Below are positions 33,815-42,015 of a stretch of DNA of 57,470 bases, piece after piece (positions within the stretch are counted from its first letter, which is position 1; each line of letters starts with the position of its first letter). The position numbers were made by a program, and so were the translations under genes. The stretch is from Bacteroidia bacterium (GTDB lineage: Bacteria; Bacteroidota; Bacteroidia; Bacteroidales; CAJPTX01): the NCBI GenBank assembly GCA_002749065.1, contig PDTX01000012.1:1-57470 (forward strand). Reading direction: 5' to 3'. The notes beneath the pieces are model-generated. The model saw only the letters and a list, made by a program, of their open reading frames with translations. It made no database searches and was not told the origin of the DNA.

Positions 33815-34573
33815 ATGACTATGTCCCCCCTGGAGCTGGCCAAGCAGAAGGCCCTGAGGCTGGCCAAGCAGCACCTCCGAATAGCCATCGACTTCATGGA
33901 GCAGGATAGCACCAGGCTGCACGCCCCCGAGCTGGAGATGCTCCTGATGCACATCGATGCCGCCCGCGAGCTGCTGACGGAGACCCTGCAGGATAGCGCG
34001 CCGCAAGCACCCGCAGAGCCGGAGAAAGCTCCCATTGCCCAGGACCCCGTCCCGGTGGTCGAGGCTCCGGAAGAGCCACCGGCCGCTGTGGCGGATGCCA
34101 CGCCGGAGCAGCGCGCACCCAGGCCGGAGCCAGCCCCCCTGCCTAAGCCAGTGTCAGTGGCGCCACCCAAGCCCATCATCCCCCCGGTGGAGGCCCTCCC
34201 CCCGCCCGAGCCGACCGCCCCGCCACAGCCCGCTGAGCCCCCGGCCCGGCCCGTCTCCACCCTGGCCGACAGATTTTCCGGGCGGACCGTCCTCAACGAG
34301 AATCTCGCCCGTCCCGCCCAGCTCGGCGCCTCGCCAGCGCTCCCCCCCATCCGCTCGCTGGCCAAGGCCCTATCCATCAACGACTTTCGCCTGTTCGCCA
34401 ACGAGCTCTTCGATGGGAGAACCGATACCCTCCGCGAGCTGGTCCAGCGGATAGACCTCGCCGCGAGTCTCCCCAACGCACTCGACGTGCTGCAGGAGTA
34501 CTACCACGGCTCGCCCGACAACTCCTCCCTCTCCCCCTTCATCGCCCTAATCGAGCGCCGCTTCAGCAGCTAG
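33815..34573 (+). CDS. Pro-rich Bacteroidota protein with conserved C-terminal domain
   Basis: The 252-residue protein has three parts. An N-terminal helical region (about 1-55) contains KQKALRLAKQHLRIAIDFM. A low-complexity stretch of Pro, Ala and Glu (about 60-165) has no fixed structure. A C-terminal domain (about 185-252) reads SLAKALSINDFRLFANELFD then about 45 helical residues ending in FIALIERRF. That C-terminal pattern (IND.FLF..ELF) recurs in Bacteroidota hypothetical proteins that I recognise only as conserved; function unknown. No signal peptide or membrane helix. ATG 33815 or 33821 are both possible starts. It follows ftsZ and precedes rsmI on the same strand. Confidence 0.75.
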   Translation: MTMSPLELAKQKALRLAKQHLRIAIDFMEQDSTRLHAPELEMLLMHIDAARELLTETLQDSAPQAPAEPEKAPIAQDPVPVVEAPEEPPAAVADATPEQRAPRPEPAPLPKPVSVAPPKPIIPPVEALPPPEPTAPPQPAEPPARPVSTLADRFSGRTVLNENLARPAQLGASPALPPIRSLAKALSINDFRLFANELFDGRTDTLRELVQRIDLAASLPNALDVLQEYYHGSPDNSSLSPFIALIERRFSS

Positions 34574-34606
34574 GGTCGCCCCCTGTCGAAGCTCAAGCCT
34601 GACCCC

Positions 34607-35290
34607 ATGCCCGGAAAGCTCTACGTCGTGCCCACCCCCATCGGCAACCTTGAGGACATCACCCTCCGCGCCATCCGCGTCCTGCGCGAGGTCGACTACA
34701 TCCTCTCGGAGGACACCCGCACCACCGGGAAGCTCCTCAAGCATCTGGAGGTCCAGGCCACCCTCAAGCCCTACCACCTCCACAACGAGCACGCCCGCGT
34801 AGCCCGCCTGGCCGAGGACATCGCCAGCAGCCGGGCCGTCGCCCTGGTGAGCGATGCCGGCACCCCGGCCATCTCCGACCCCGGCTTCCTCCTGGTCCGC
34901 GAGTGCCTCGCAAGGGGCGTGGAGGTGGAGTGCCTGCCCGGCCCCACCGCCATGATACCCGCCCTGGTCATGAGCGGCCTGCCCTGCGAGCGCTTCGCCT
35001 ACGAGGGCTTTCTCCCGCCCAAGAAGGGGAGGCAGAAACGCCTCACCCTCCTGCGCGAACAGGGCAGAACGGCCGTCCTCTACGAGTCGCCCCACCGCGT
35101 ACTCAAGCTCCTGGGCGAGCTGGCCGAGGTCTACGGCCCGGCGCAACCGCTCTCCATCTCCCGCGAAATCACCAAGCTCTACGCCGAGAACCTCCGTGGC
35201 AGCGTCGAGCAGCTCATCGCGCACTTCGAGGAGCAGCCACCCAAGGGGGAGTTCGTCGTGGTGGTCGCTCCCCATGAGCCTGCACCATGA
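34607..35290 (+). CDS. rsmI: 16S rRNA 2'-O-ribose C1402 methyltransferase RsmI
   Basis: The 227-residue protein begins KLYVVPTPIGNLEDITLRA and carries EDTRTTGKLLKHL, LVSDAGTPAISDPGFLLVR, the LPGPTAMIPALVMSGLP segment and YESPHRVLKLLGEL, all diagnostic of the tetrapyrrole-methylase-fold enzyme RsmI. It methylates the ribose of C1402, the same nucleotide that RsmH modifies on its base. It lacks the short C-terminal extension of the E. coli protein. Its stop overlaps the ispE ATG by four bases. Confidence 0.97.
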   Translation: MPGKLYVVPTPIGNLEDITLRAIRVLREVDYILSEDTRTTGKLLKHLEVQATLKPYHLHNEHARVARLAEDIASSRAVALVSDAGTPAISDPGFLLVRECLARGVEVECLPGPTAMIPALVMSGLPCERFAYEGFLPPKKGRQKRLTLLREQGRTAVLYESPHRVLKLLGELAEVYGPAQPLSISREITKLYAENLRGSVEQLIAHFEEQPPKGEFVVVVAPHEPAP

Positions 35291-36120
35291 GCATCCGCCT
35301 GCATCCCAACGCCAAGCTGAACCTCGGCCTGCGTATAGCCGGTCGCCGCTCCGATGGATTTCACGACCTCCAGACCATCTTCCTCCCCGTCACCGAGCTG
35401 ACCGACACGCTCGATATCGAGCTGCTCGAGGGGCAGAACCGTCTGGAGGTGAACGACCATTCCCCCTTCCCCATGGGGAACCTCATGGCCCATACCGTGG
35501 CCACGGCCTACCACCTCCTCGCTCCCTACCGTCCTCAGGCCATGCGCGTTACCCTCACCAAGCGCATACCCGTGGGGGCGGGCTTGGGCGGGGGCTCGGC
35601 CGATGGCACGGCCTTTCTCCAGCTCGCCGCCCAGCGATGCATGCTCCCCGTCGACATCCCCCTCGCCGACCTCGCCCTGCGGATTGGCAGCGACTGCCCC
35701 TTCTTCCTGCGCAACGCCCCCTGCCACGCCCGGGGGAGGGGCGAAATCCTCACCCCCATCGAGTGGCCATGCCCCGGGCTGTGGCTCGTCCTCGTGACCC
35801 CGCCGATACACATCTCCACCCCCTGGGCCTTCGCCAATCTGCCCCCACGTGAGCCGAGTACGGCCCCCCGGCAAACCCTCGTGGACCTCCTCGGCCAGCC
35901 TCTTGACCAGTGGCAGCGCGGCATCATCAACGACTTTCAGCCCCTCATCGAGCGGACCCACCCCCAGGTCGCCCGCATCCTCGCGCGGCTCAGGGACATG
36001 GGGGCCGCCTACGTCGCCCTGTCCGGAACGGGCCCCTCGTGCTACGGTTTATTTCGCAAGCAGCCAGAGGTGGCTAGCACCTCATTCAAAGGATGTTACA
36101 TCCATACCCAGCGGCTCTAG
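35287..36120 (+). CDS. ispE: 4-diphosphocytidyl-2-C-methyl-D-erythritol kinase IspE
   Basis: The 277-residue GHMP kinase has PNAKLNLGLRIAGRRSDGFH at the N-terminus (catalytic Lys and substrate loop), the ATP-binding loop VPVGAGLGGGSADGTAF near residue 97, an Asp in GSDCPFFL near residue 138 and GTGPSCYGLF near the C-terminus. It phosphorylates CDP-methylerythritol in the MEP isoprenoid pathway. Translationally coupled with rsmI by a four-base overlap. Confidence 0.96.
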   Translation: MSIRLHPNAKLNLGLRIAGRRSDGFHDLQTIFLPVTELTDTLDIELLEGQNRLEVNDHSPFPMGNLMAHTVATAYHLLAPYRPQAMRVTLTKRIPVGAGLGGGSADGTAFLQLAAQRCMLPVDIPLADLALRIGSDCPFFLRNAPCHARGRGEILTPIEWPCPGLWLVLVTPPIHISTPWAFANLPPREPSTAPRQTLVDLLGQPLDQWQRGIINDFQPLIERTHPQVARILARLRDMGAAYVALSGTGPSCYGLFRKQPEVASTSFKGCYIHTQRL

Positions 36121-36155
36121 CGCCAGACTAGAATGCCCCGAAGCGGGCCTTGATA

Positions 36156-36187
36156 TTTGGATAGATGAAAAATAAAGCGTACCTTTA
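36156..36187 (+). promoter_or_regulatory. Promoter of the small HTH gene (TTTG - 20 bp - TACCTTTA)
   Basis: TTTG at 36156-36159 and TACCTTTA at 36180-36187, 47 bases before ATG 36234. Confidence 0.6.
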
Positions 36188-36233
36188 TCAAGCCAATTAC
36201 AGTACTAGTCAATAATCATAATACCAAATAGCT

Positions 36234-36527
36234 ATGGCCGTTCAAATCACATTCAACGAGCTACGGAAGCTCAAGAGCGAGTTGCCCGAGGGAACGATGC
36301 GTCTGATTGCCGAGCGTCTAGACCTCAACATCGAGACTGTGCGCAACTACTTTGGTGGCAATGATATAGACAAGGGTGTGCCCGCCGGTTTCCACTACCA
36401 GCAAGGGCCCGACGGGGGCATCGTGGAGCTGGACGACCCCACCATCCTCAACATGGCCCGCACCATCCTCGAGGAGCAGAAGGCCCAGCAGAAGGGCTGT
36501 AGCGGCGGGGCGTGCTCTTGCGGCTAG
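36234..36527 (+). CDS. Small helix-turn-helix protein with Cys-rich tail
   Basis: The 97-residue protein has an N-terminal HTH-like region (about 5-42): FNELRKLKSELPEGTMRLIA followed by a recognition-type helix in LNIETVRNYFGG. A central PGFHYQQGPDGGIVELDD-type segment (here AGFHYQQGPDGGIVELDD) and a C-terminal helix follow. I recognise this as a conserved Bacteroidota 'DNA-binding protein' of unknown target. The last nine residues, CSGGACSCG, contain three cysteines, which may bind metal or form disulfides; I do not know how common this tail is. It has its own promoter and stands between ispE and a convergent kinase gene. Confidence 0.85.
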   Translation: MAVQITFNELRKLKSELPEGTMRLIAERLDLNIETVRNYFGGNDIDKGVPAGFHYQQGPDGGIVELDDPTILNMARTILEEQKAQQKGCSGGACSCG

Positions 36528-36554
36528 CCCCCTACGATTCTAGAATGGATTGAG

Positions 36555-36590
36555 CATGGGCTATTGCATCGCGCGGTGCAGTAGCCCATG
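36555..36590 (+). terminator. Hairpin between convergent genes
   Basis: A 14-pair stem (36555-36568 with 36577-36590: CATGGGCTATTGCA and its complement with one G-T pair) is followed by TCCTTTTCC on the plus strand. It overlaps the last codons of the minus-strand kinase gene. Confidence 0.6.
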
Positions 36591-37508
36591 TCCTTTTCCT
36601 CCCCTCTCCAGCTCCCGCACCTCCCTGGCCCGCCCCCCCGCGATGGCCCGGAGCGCGGAGGGCACTACCCGCACCTCAAACCTCCCCCCGAGCTCGAAGG
36701 GCTCACCGTCCACGTGCCCCTTCGAGTCGCCCTCCATCTCCACCACCGCATGCTGGAAGCGGATGCTCTCCACGTAGGACACCCTGTCCACCCGCCCGCT
36801 CATGAGCATGGAGGCCAGCACGCCGATGGCCACCTTCGGGAAGGGCTTCACGATGACCATGTCCAGCCAGCCGTCGTTCACCCGCGCGGCCGGGGCGATG
36901 ATCGCGTTGTTGCCAAACTGCGAGGCGTTCGCAAAGGTCACCATCAGCGCTTCGCGCTCCATGGTCTGCCCGTCCACGGTGATGCGGTAGCGCTTGGGGC
37001 GGTAGCGGAAGAAGAGCTCCGTGGTCGCGCGGATGTAGTTGGCCAGCCCGCGCCCGCTCAGGTTCGCGAAGGCCCAGCCCACCTCCGCGTCGAGCCCTAC
37101 GCCCGCCGTGGTGAAGAAGTGTCGCCCGCCGATGGTGCCGCAGTCCATGTCGATGACCCGCCCCGCGAAGGCGAGGTCCACCGCGGCGGCGGGGCCGAGG
37201 GGTATGCCCAGGTGCCGGGCCAGCCCGTTGCCCGAGCCCATCGGCACGATGCCCAGGGGGCTTTGGCCGCCGATTAGCCCGCAGGCCGTCTCGTTGACCG
37301 TGCCGTCCCCGCCGATGGCCACCACCCGCACGAGCGCGTCGCCGCCGTGGGTTCGTGCCAGCTCTGTGGCGTGCCCGGCGTGCGTCGTGGGCAGCAGCTC
37401 CAGCTCCACGCCCAGCTGCTTGCGCAGGACGCGGGCCCGCAGCAACGCGTTGCGCTTCGCGCTGCGTCGCCCGCCCTTCCCCGACTTGGGGTTGAGGATC
37501 AGGTACAT
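36561..37508 (-). CDS. Diacylglycerol/lipid kinase family protein (YegS-like)
   Basis: The 315-residue protein starts MYLILNPKSGKGG and has the catalytic-domain signature VAIGGDGTVNETACGL near residue 72, PMGSGNGLARHLGIP near residue 97, TTAGVGLDAEVGWAF and a late DGEPFELGGRFEVRV. This is the YegS/DgkB/BmrU type of lipid kinase, which phosphorylates diacylglycerol, sphingoid bases or related lipids at the cytoplasmic membrane. An in-frame ATG at 37538 would add ten residues, but a -7 box (37543-37550) lies only 4 bases ahead of it, so ATG 37508, which also matches family N-termini, is preferred. In sphingolipid-making Bacteroidales such a kinase could act on sphingoid bases; that is speculation. 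Confidence 0.93.
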   Translation of the reverse strand: MYLILNPKSGKGGRRSAKRNALLRARVLRKQLGVELELLPTTHAGHATELARTHGGDALVRVVAIGGDGTVNETACGLIGGQSPLGIVPMGSGNGLARHLGIPLGPAAAVDLAFAGRVIDMDCGTIGGRHFFTTAGVGLDAEVGWAFANLSGRGLANYIRATTELFFRYRPKRYRITVDGQTMEREALMVTFANASQFGNNAIIAPAARVNDGWLDMVIVKPFPKVAIGVLASMLMSGRVDRVSYVESIRFQHAVVEMEGDSKGHVDGEPFELGGRFEVRVVPSALRAIAGGRAREVRELERGGKGHGLLHRAMQ

Positions 37509-37542
37509 GCCCTGCAAGTCCTTAGCGCTCGCTTCCATACCG

Positions 37543-37550
37543 CGAATATA
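37543..37550 (-). promoter_or_regulatory. -7 box (TATATTCG) for the lipid kinase gene
   Basis: Minus strand TATATTCG, 34 bases upstream of ATG 37508. Its location argues against the upstream start at 37538. Confidence 0.5.
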
Positions 37551-37700
37551 GCCAGAATTGGCTTTCGCCGGCTAATCCTTAGCGTCGCCCCTTTGCCTAG
37601 CAGCCAGAACGCATGGGCTTCGCCCCCCTCCGCGCCGGGAATTATGCTCCCGACCCGTACCTTCTCCCGTCTCCCAGTCGCCCCATTCCCCAAAAAATGC

Positions 37701-37708
37701 TAGCTTTG
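37701..37708 (+). promoter_or_regulatory. -7 box (TAGCTTTG) for the outer-membrane barrel gene
   Basis: TAGCTTTG lies 9 bases before ATG 37718 and 18 before ATG 37727. The short leader favours the second ATG or a near-leaderless message. Confidence 0.55.
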
Positions 37709-37717
37709 CCACCCAAA

Positions 37718-38410
37718 ATGAAAGCAATGCGCACAGTGAGAAAAGCACGTCCCATCCTCGTGGCCCTGGTCGGCCTCCTCCTTATGGCCCTTCCCGCCCG
37801 AGCCCAGCAGAAGATCTACTTCAGCATACACGCCGACCCGCAGGTCACCTTCTTCAGTCTCGACAACTCGCGCTTCGCCAACGAGGGCGCGCGCCTGGGT
37901 GTCAACGCCGGGCTGGAGTTCGAGTACGCCTTCTACGGGCGCTACTCCGTGCTCACCGGGGCCGCCTTCGACCTCCGGGGCGCCAGCCTCAAGTACCACG
38001 AGGGGAGGCATGTCCTCAAGACCGAGTACGAGGGGCGGGTCGATGTGCCCCAGGGCGCAGTCCTCACCACCACGGCCTACCAGATGCAGGTGCCGCTGGC
38101 CCTCAAGCTCCGGGCCATAGAGATAGGCTACGTGACCTTCGCCGCGGCCGCGGGCTTCACCACCAACTTCACCTTCGCGCAGGACGGCACCCTCAGCGCC
38201 AAGAACCTCGAGAGCACCCGCCTCTCGGGCATGTGGCCCTTCATGCACCTGGGCTACCTCTTCCGCCTCGGCATCGAGTACTCCCTGGGGGGGGTGAGCT
38301 CCGTGCAGCTGGGACTGGAGTTCAACGGGGGCATGACCCCGGCCTTCAGGCCCGGCCTCGGGCGGGCCCTCTCGCACGCCTGCCGCCTCCGCCTCGGCTT
38401 CCTGTTCTAG
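37718..38410 (+). CDS. Outer-membrane beta-barrel protein (PorT-like fold)
   Basis: The 230-residue protein has a signal peptide (basic KAMRTVRKARP, hydrophobic VALVGLLLMALPARA, cleavage before QQK). The mature part alternates hydrophobic and polar residues in strands such as VNAGLEFEYAFYGRYSVLTG and IEYSLGGVSSVQLGLEFNGG and ends with LRLGFLF, a C-terminal aromatic that outer-membrane assembly needs. About eight strands can be counted, so a small closed barrel is expected. Function unknown; similar proteins are annotated as 'porin family' or PorT-like. The next gene, nadE, begins 24 bases downstream and may be co-transcribed. Confidence 0.8.
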   Translation: MKAMRTVRKARPILVALVGLLLMALPARAQQKIYFSIHADPQVTFFSLDNSRFANEGARLGVNAGLEFEYAFYGRYSVLTGAAFDLRGASLKYHEGRHVLKTEYEGRVDVPQGAVLTTTAYQMQVPLALKLRAIEIGYVTFAAAAGFTTNFTFAQDGTLSAKNLESTRLSGMWPFMHLGYLFRLGIEYSLGGVSSVQLGLEFNGGMTPAFRPGLGRALSHACRLRLGFLF

Positions 38411-38434
38411 CACCAACCAATACCGACGTAGCAC

Positions 38435-39967
38435 ATGCGAGTACTCATTGCGCAACCGGAGTTCCGGGTGGGGCGGCTGGAGGAGAACTACCAGCTCATC
38501 CTCCGCGAGATAGAGCACGCCCGGGAGGAAAAATGCGACCTCCTGATGGTGTCCGGCGTGGGGCTCTACAACCTCTCGAGCTACCCCGAGCTAATCCGCG
38601 ACACCCTGTCCGTCTACAACAGGCAGCAGGAGCTCATCGAGAGCCTGGGCCAGCACGCCAAGGGCCTGCACATGATACTCCTGAGCTACCAGGACATCAC
38701 CCGGACCCTGTCCTTCATGGAGTTCCACAAGGACCGCTGGATCCTCCACGAGCCCGATGCCCTCAGCAACTTCATGTCTGGGGGGCTATCGGACTTCGAG
38801 CGTAACAGCATGGTGGAGATGCTGGAGACCAAGCACGGCCGGACGCGCTTCGTCGTGGGGGCCACGCACGCGAACTTCAGCTTCGAGATGCTCGATGAGC
38901 AGTCCATCGTCTTTGTCGATACGGCCCAGCGGCACTCCTGCGTGACCTTCCGCCTGTCGTCGGGGGGCGTGGAGGGGGCGAATGTCAAGCTCGGCCATTC
39001 GGGCTACTTCACCCCCGGCGGGAAGAGCTACGAGCTGGGCGTCGGCCAGGGGCGCGTCATCTACGACAGCAAGCAGCCCGACGAGGCCCTCCAGCCCTGC
39101 CAGCCCTTCATGCTTGCCCATGAGCTCACCGCACCCCTGCTCTACGAGACCCTGGTGGAGGGCCTACGCGCCTTCTTCAGGGCGCAGGGCATGCAGAAGG
39201 CGACCCTCGGCCTCAGCGGGGGGATAGACTCGGCCGTCGTGGCCGTCGTGGCCGCGGAGGCGCTCGGCCCGGAGAACGTGCTCGCCGTCCTGCTCCCATC
39301 CCGCTACACCTCGCCCGAATCGCTCCGCGACGCGCAGCAGCTGGCCACCAAGCTCGGCATCCAGCAAACCACCATCCCCATCACCCCCCTGACCGAGGCC
39401 TTCGAGCAGTCGCTCCAGCCCCTATTCGGTGACCTCCCCCCCGACACCGCCGAGGAGAACCTCCAGGCACGCACCCGCGGCGTGCTCCTGATGGCCGTCT
39501 CCAACAAGCTCGGCTACACCCTGCTCAACACCTCCAACAAGAGCGAGATCTACGTGGGCTACTCCACCATGTACGGCGATGCCTGCGGGGCGATCTCCGT
39601 CCTCGGGGATGTCCTCAAGACGGCGGTCTACGCCCTGGCCCGCCACATCAACCGGGAGGAGGAAATCATCCCCCAGTACATCATCGACCGCCCCCCCAGC
39701 GCGGAGCTCCGCGAGGGCCAGACGGACCAGGACTCCCTCCCCCCCTACGAGGTGCTGGACGAGTTCCTACAGCAGCTCCTGCAATTCCAGTCCCCCCTGC
39801 CGGAAATCCGGGAGAGCGGCACCTTCGACCCCCGGGACATCGACCGGATGGTGGCCCTGATACGGGGGAGCCGCCACAAGCGCGCGCAGTTCCCCCCCAT
39901 CCTCGGGGTGAACGAGCCCGTGTACCCCTTCACCGAGTCGCTCGATGGCATATGGCCGGCCGAGTAA
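38435..39967 (+). CDS. nadE: NAD synthetase with degenerate glutaminase (nitrilase) domain
   Basis: The 510-residue protein's C-terminal half (about 245-510) is an NAD synthetase with the PP-loop GLSGGIDSAVVAVVAAEALG, TSNKSEIYVGYSTMYGD and RPPSAELREGQTDQDSLPPY. It makes NAD from deamido-NAD and ATP. The N-terminal 240 residues align in outline with the nitrilase-like glutaminase of two-domain NadE (start MRVLIAQPEFRVGRLEENY). The catalytic Glu site, normally in FPE, reads VSGVGLYNLSSYP, and no Lys-(x)LP or CED motif for the other two catalytic residues is visible. The enzyme is also shorter than the 540-640 residues usual for glutamine-dependent forms. It probably uses free ammonia, or glutaminase from another protein. 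Confidence 0.93.
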   Translation: MRVLIAQPEFRVGRLEENYQLILREIEHAREEKCDLLMVSGVGLYNLSSYPELIRDTLSVYNRQQELIESLGQHAKGLHMILLSYQDITRTLSFMEFHKDRWILHEPDALSNFMSGGLSDFERNSMVEMLETKHGRTRFVVGATHANFSFEMLDEQSIVFVDTAQRHSCVTFRLSSGGVEGANVKLGHSGYFTPGGKSYELGVGQGRVIYDSKQPDEALQPCQPFMLAHELTAPLLYETLVEGLRAFFRAQGMQKATLGLSGGIDSAVVAVVAAEALGPENVLAVLLPSRYTSPESLRDAQQLATKLGIQQTTIPITPLTEAFEQSLQPLFGDLPPDTAEENLQARTRGVLLMAVSNKLGYTLLNTSNKSEIYVGYSTMYGDACGAISVLGDVLKTAVYALARHINREEEIIPQYIIDRPPSAELREGQTDQDSLPPYEVLDEFLQQLLQFQSPLPEIRESGTFDPRDIDRMVALIRGSRHKRAQFPPILGVNEPVYPFTESLDGIWPAE

Positions 39968-40043
39968 TCCCCCAAAATCATCTAGCCCCCTGGGCATTGA
40001 GAAAAAAGCATACTAGCCCCTACGGGCGACAACAGCAAAGCCA

Positions 40044-41141
40044 ATGGAACTGACCGCTAGGCAGATAGCCGAATTCCTCGAGGGGAAGGTGGAGGGCGAC
40101 CCGGAGACCACAGTCAGCGAGTTCGCGAAGATAGAGGAGGGCAAGCCCGGCGCGCTGTCCTTCCTCTCCAACCCCAAGTACGAGCACTTCCTCTACACCA
40201 CCGAGTCGTCCATCGTGCTGCTCAACCACGACGTGAAGCTCGCGCAGGAGGTCAAGGCGACCCTTGTGCGCGTGGACGATGCCTACGGCTCGCTGGCCCG
40301 CCTGCTGAACCTGCTCGAGGCCCAGAAGCCCCGCCGCAAGGGGATACACCCGCTGGCCTGCGTGGAGGGGTCGGCCTGCATCGGCGAGGACGTGTACATC
40401 GGCCCCTTCGCCTACGTGGGCGAGGATGCCGTCGTGGCCGATAGGGCGCAGATATACCCCCACTGCTTCGTGGGCGACCGCGCGAAGGTGGGGGCCAGCA
40501 CGGTGCTCTACCCCGGGGTGTGCCTCTACGCCGACTGCGAGCTGGGGGCGCGTCTCATCGTGCATGCCGGGGCGGTGATTGGGGCCGACGGCTTCGGCTT
40601 CGCGCCCCAGAAGGACGGCACCTACGTCAAGATACCCCAGATGGGCAACGTGGTGATTGGCGATGATGTCGAGATCGGGGCCAACACCACGGTGGACCGG
40701 GCGGCCATGGGGGCCACCAAGGTGGGCCGGGGCACCAAGCTCGACAACCTGGTGCAGGTGGCCCACAACGTCCAGATTGGCGAGGATACCGTCATCGCCT
40801 CCCAGAGCGGCATCGCGGGCTCCACCAAGCTGGGGAGCCGCATCATGTTCGGGGGGCAGGTCGGCGTGGTGGGCCACATCGAGATTGCCGACGACGTGAA
40901 GATCGGCGCGCAGACCGGCATCAACAACTCCATCACCAAGGCCGGGGCCACGCTCATGGGCTACCCGGCCATGCCGATACGCGACTTCTACCGGAGCTCG
41001 GCCGTCTTCCGGCGGCTGCCCGACCTCTCCGCCGACGTGGACCGCCTCAAGGAGCAGCTCGCCGCGCTGGAGGCCCGGCTGCAGGCGGCCGGGGCAGAGG
41101 CTCCGGGGGAGGCATCGAGCGGGGAGGGGGGCCCGCAGTAG
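40044..41141 (+). CDS. lpxD: UDP-3-O-acylglucosamine N-acyltransferase LpxD
   Basis: The 365-residue protein has an N-terminal uridine-binding domain (about 1-100, with [18 protein letters not shown]), then a left-handed beta-helix of hexapeptide repeats (about 105-310) containing GADGFGFAP and the catalytic histidine H241 in [11 protein letters not shown] short coiled-coil tail ([15 protein letters not shown]) follows. It adds the second acyl chain to UDP-glucosamine in lipid A synthesis. The usual partners lpxC/fabZ and lpxA are not next to it here. It lies 76 bases after nadE, with no strong promoter box. Confidence 0.97.
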   Translation: MELTARQIAEFLEGKVEGDPETTVSEFAKIEEGKPGALSFLSNPKYEHFLYTTESSIVLLNHDVKLAQEVKATLVRVDDAYGSLARLLNLLEAQKPRRKGIHPLACVEGSACIGEDVYIGPFAYVGEDAVVADRAQIYPHCFVGDRAKVGASTVLYPGVCLYADCELGARLIVHAGAVIGADGFGFAPQKDGTYVKIPQMGNVVIGDDVEIGANTTVDRAAMGATKVGRGTKLDNLVQVAHNVQIGEDTVIASQSGIAGSTKLGSRIMFGGQVGVVGHIEIADDVKIGAQTGINNSITKAGATLMGYPAMPIRDFYRSSAVFRRLPDLSADVDRLKEQLAALEARLQAAGAEAPGEASSGEGGPQ

Positions 41142-41277
41142 GGTAGGGGCGACTTGGTGCGTGGGGCGGATTAGACAGGTCGCCGTGCGGGCTAAGGGCC
41201 AGCGTGCCGCGCGAGCCTACGGTATTGCCCTGCTCGTGATGCTGAGGAAGAAGGGCAAGAACTTGCGCACGTAGGTG

Positions 41278-41307
41278 ATGGGCCGCAGAATGGATGCTGC
41301 GGCCCAT
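41278..41307 (+). terminator. Hairpin between convergent lpxD and the membrane-protein gene
   Basis: ATGGGCCGCAG pairs perfectly with CTGCGGCCCAT around an 8-base loop. Only TTT follows on the plus strand and no T-run on the minus strand, so termination may be weak. Confidence 0.5.
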
Positions 41308-41329
41308 TTGCGTGCGGGAAGTGTGGGCG

Positions 41330-41884
41330 CTAGGCCTCCGCGCGCTGGCGTTTCCTGGCCGCGGCCAGCAGCAGGTGGCCCGGTAGGAACAGGCCCGCCC
41401 CGCCGACTATGCCGAACACCAGGTTCGAGTAGGGGAAGGGCACCCTGAAGATGAGCGGGCTCAGCAGGGCGAGGGCTATGCCGATGAGGCGGGCGGCCCG
41501 GAAGTGGGTTATCGCCCCGTGCACGCTGATGGCCACGCCCGAGAGGAAGAGCTGGATGCCCATGGGGTTGGGGGCCAGCAGGGAGACGTAGCCCATCCCC
41601 GGCCCGACGACCGACCAGATGGCCCCAATCTGCTTCTTGTGCCCGGCGAAGAGCTGCTGCTTGCCCCGCATGCGCCGCTTGAGCAGGAGCGTGCCGCTGA
41701 TGCCCAGCACGGGGGTGAGCGCCCACATGGAGCCGAGCGCCTTGCCCCCGCCGTTCATCTGGAGGGCGAAAATCAGTATCCCCAGGAATACCATCACGTA
41801 GCCCCAGAGCAGGAAGAAGTACGCATCTAGGGTCTGCGGCTTGAAGTTGTCGGTGGCCGTGGTGGCCTGCGTCGTGCTGTCCAT
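41330..41884 (-). CDS. Conserved Bacteroidota membrane protein, unknown function
   Basis: The 184-residue protein has a polar N-terminus (MDSTTQATTATDNFKPQTLD) followed by five or six hydrophobic segments, such as AYFFLLWGYVMVFLGILIF, a basic loop KRRMRGKQQLFAGHKKQ and a second half with VFGIVGGAGLFLPGHLLL, ending in RKRQRAEA. I recognise the general type as a Bacteroidota inner-membrane protein without assigned function. It is divergently transcribed from gldF; two -7 boxes for the pair lie 31 bases apart. The gene ends in convergence with lpxD. Confidence 0.72.
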   Translation of the reverse strand: MDSTTQATTATDNFKPQTLDAYFFLLWGYVMVFLGILIFALQMNGGGKALGSMWALTPVLGISGTLLLKRRMRGKQQLFAGHKKQIGAIWSVVGPGMGYVSLLAPNPMGIQLFLSGVAISVHGAITHFRAARLIGIALALLSPLIFRVPFPYSNLVFGIVGGAGLFLPGHLLLAAARKRQRAEA

Positions 41885-41933
41885 CTGGATAGGAATGTTG
41901 CGAGTGAGAAGAAATCTATATTCAATCCGAACG

Positions 41934-41941
41934 CGAATGTA
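41934..41941 (-). promoter_or_regulatory. -7-like box (TACATTCG) for the membrane-protein gene
   Basis: Minus strand TACATTCG, 49 bases upstream of ATG 41884. Confidence 0.45.
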
Positions 41942-41971
41942 GAATTATTTTCCTATCCCGGGCCTATCCGC

Positions 41972-41979
41972 TATATTTG
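41972..41979 (+). promoter_or_regulatory. -7 box (TATATTTG) for the gldFG-xerD unit
   Basis: TATATTTGC lies 36 bases before the gldF ATG. Confidence 0.65.
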
Positions 41980-42015
41980 CCGCGGTATTTATCGCCAAAG
42001 TCCTGACACGGAAAT

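Noticed and set aside
37509..37538. Upstream ATG (37538) as the start of the lipid kinase
   Set aside because: The -7 box at 37543-37550 would place transcription start at or after this codon; family members begin at the MYLILNPKSG segment.
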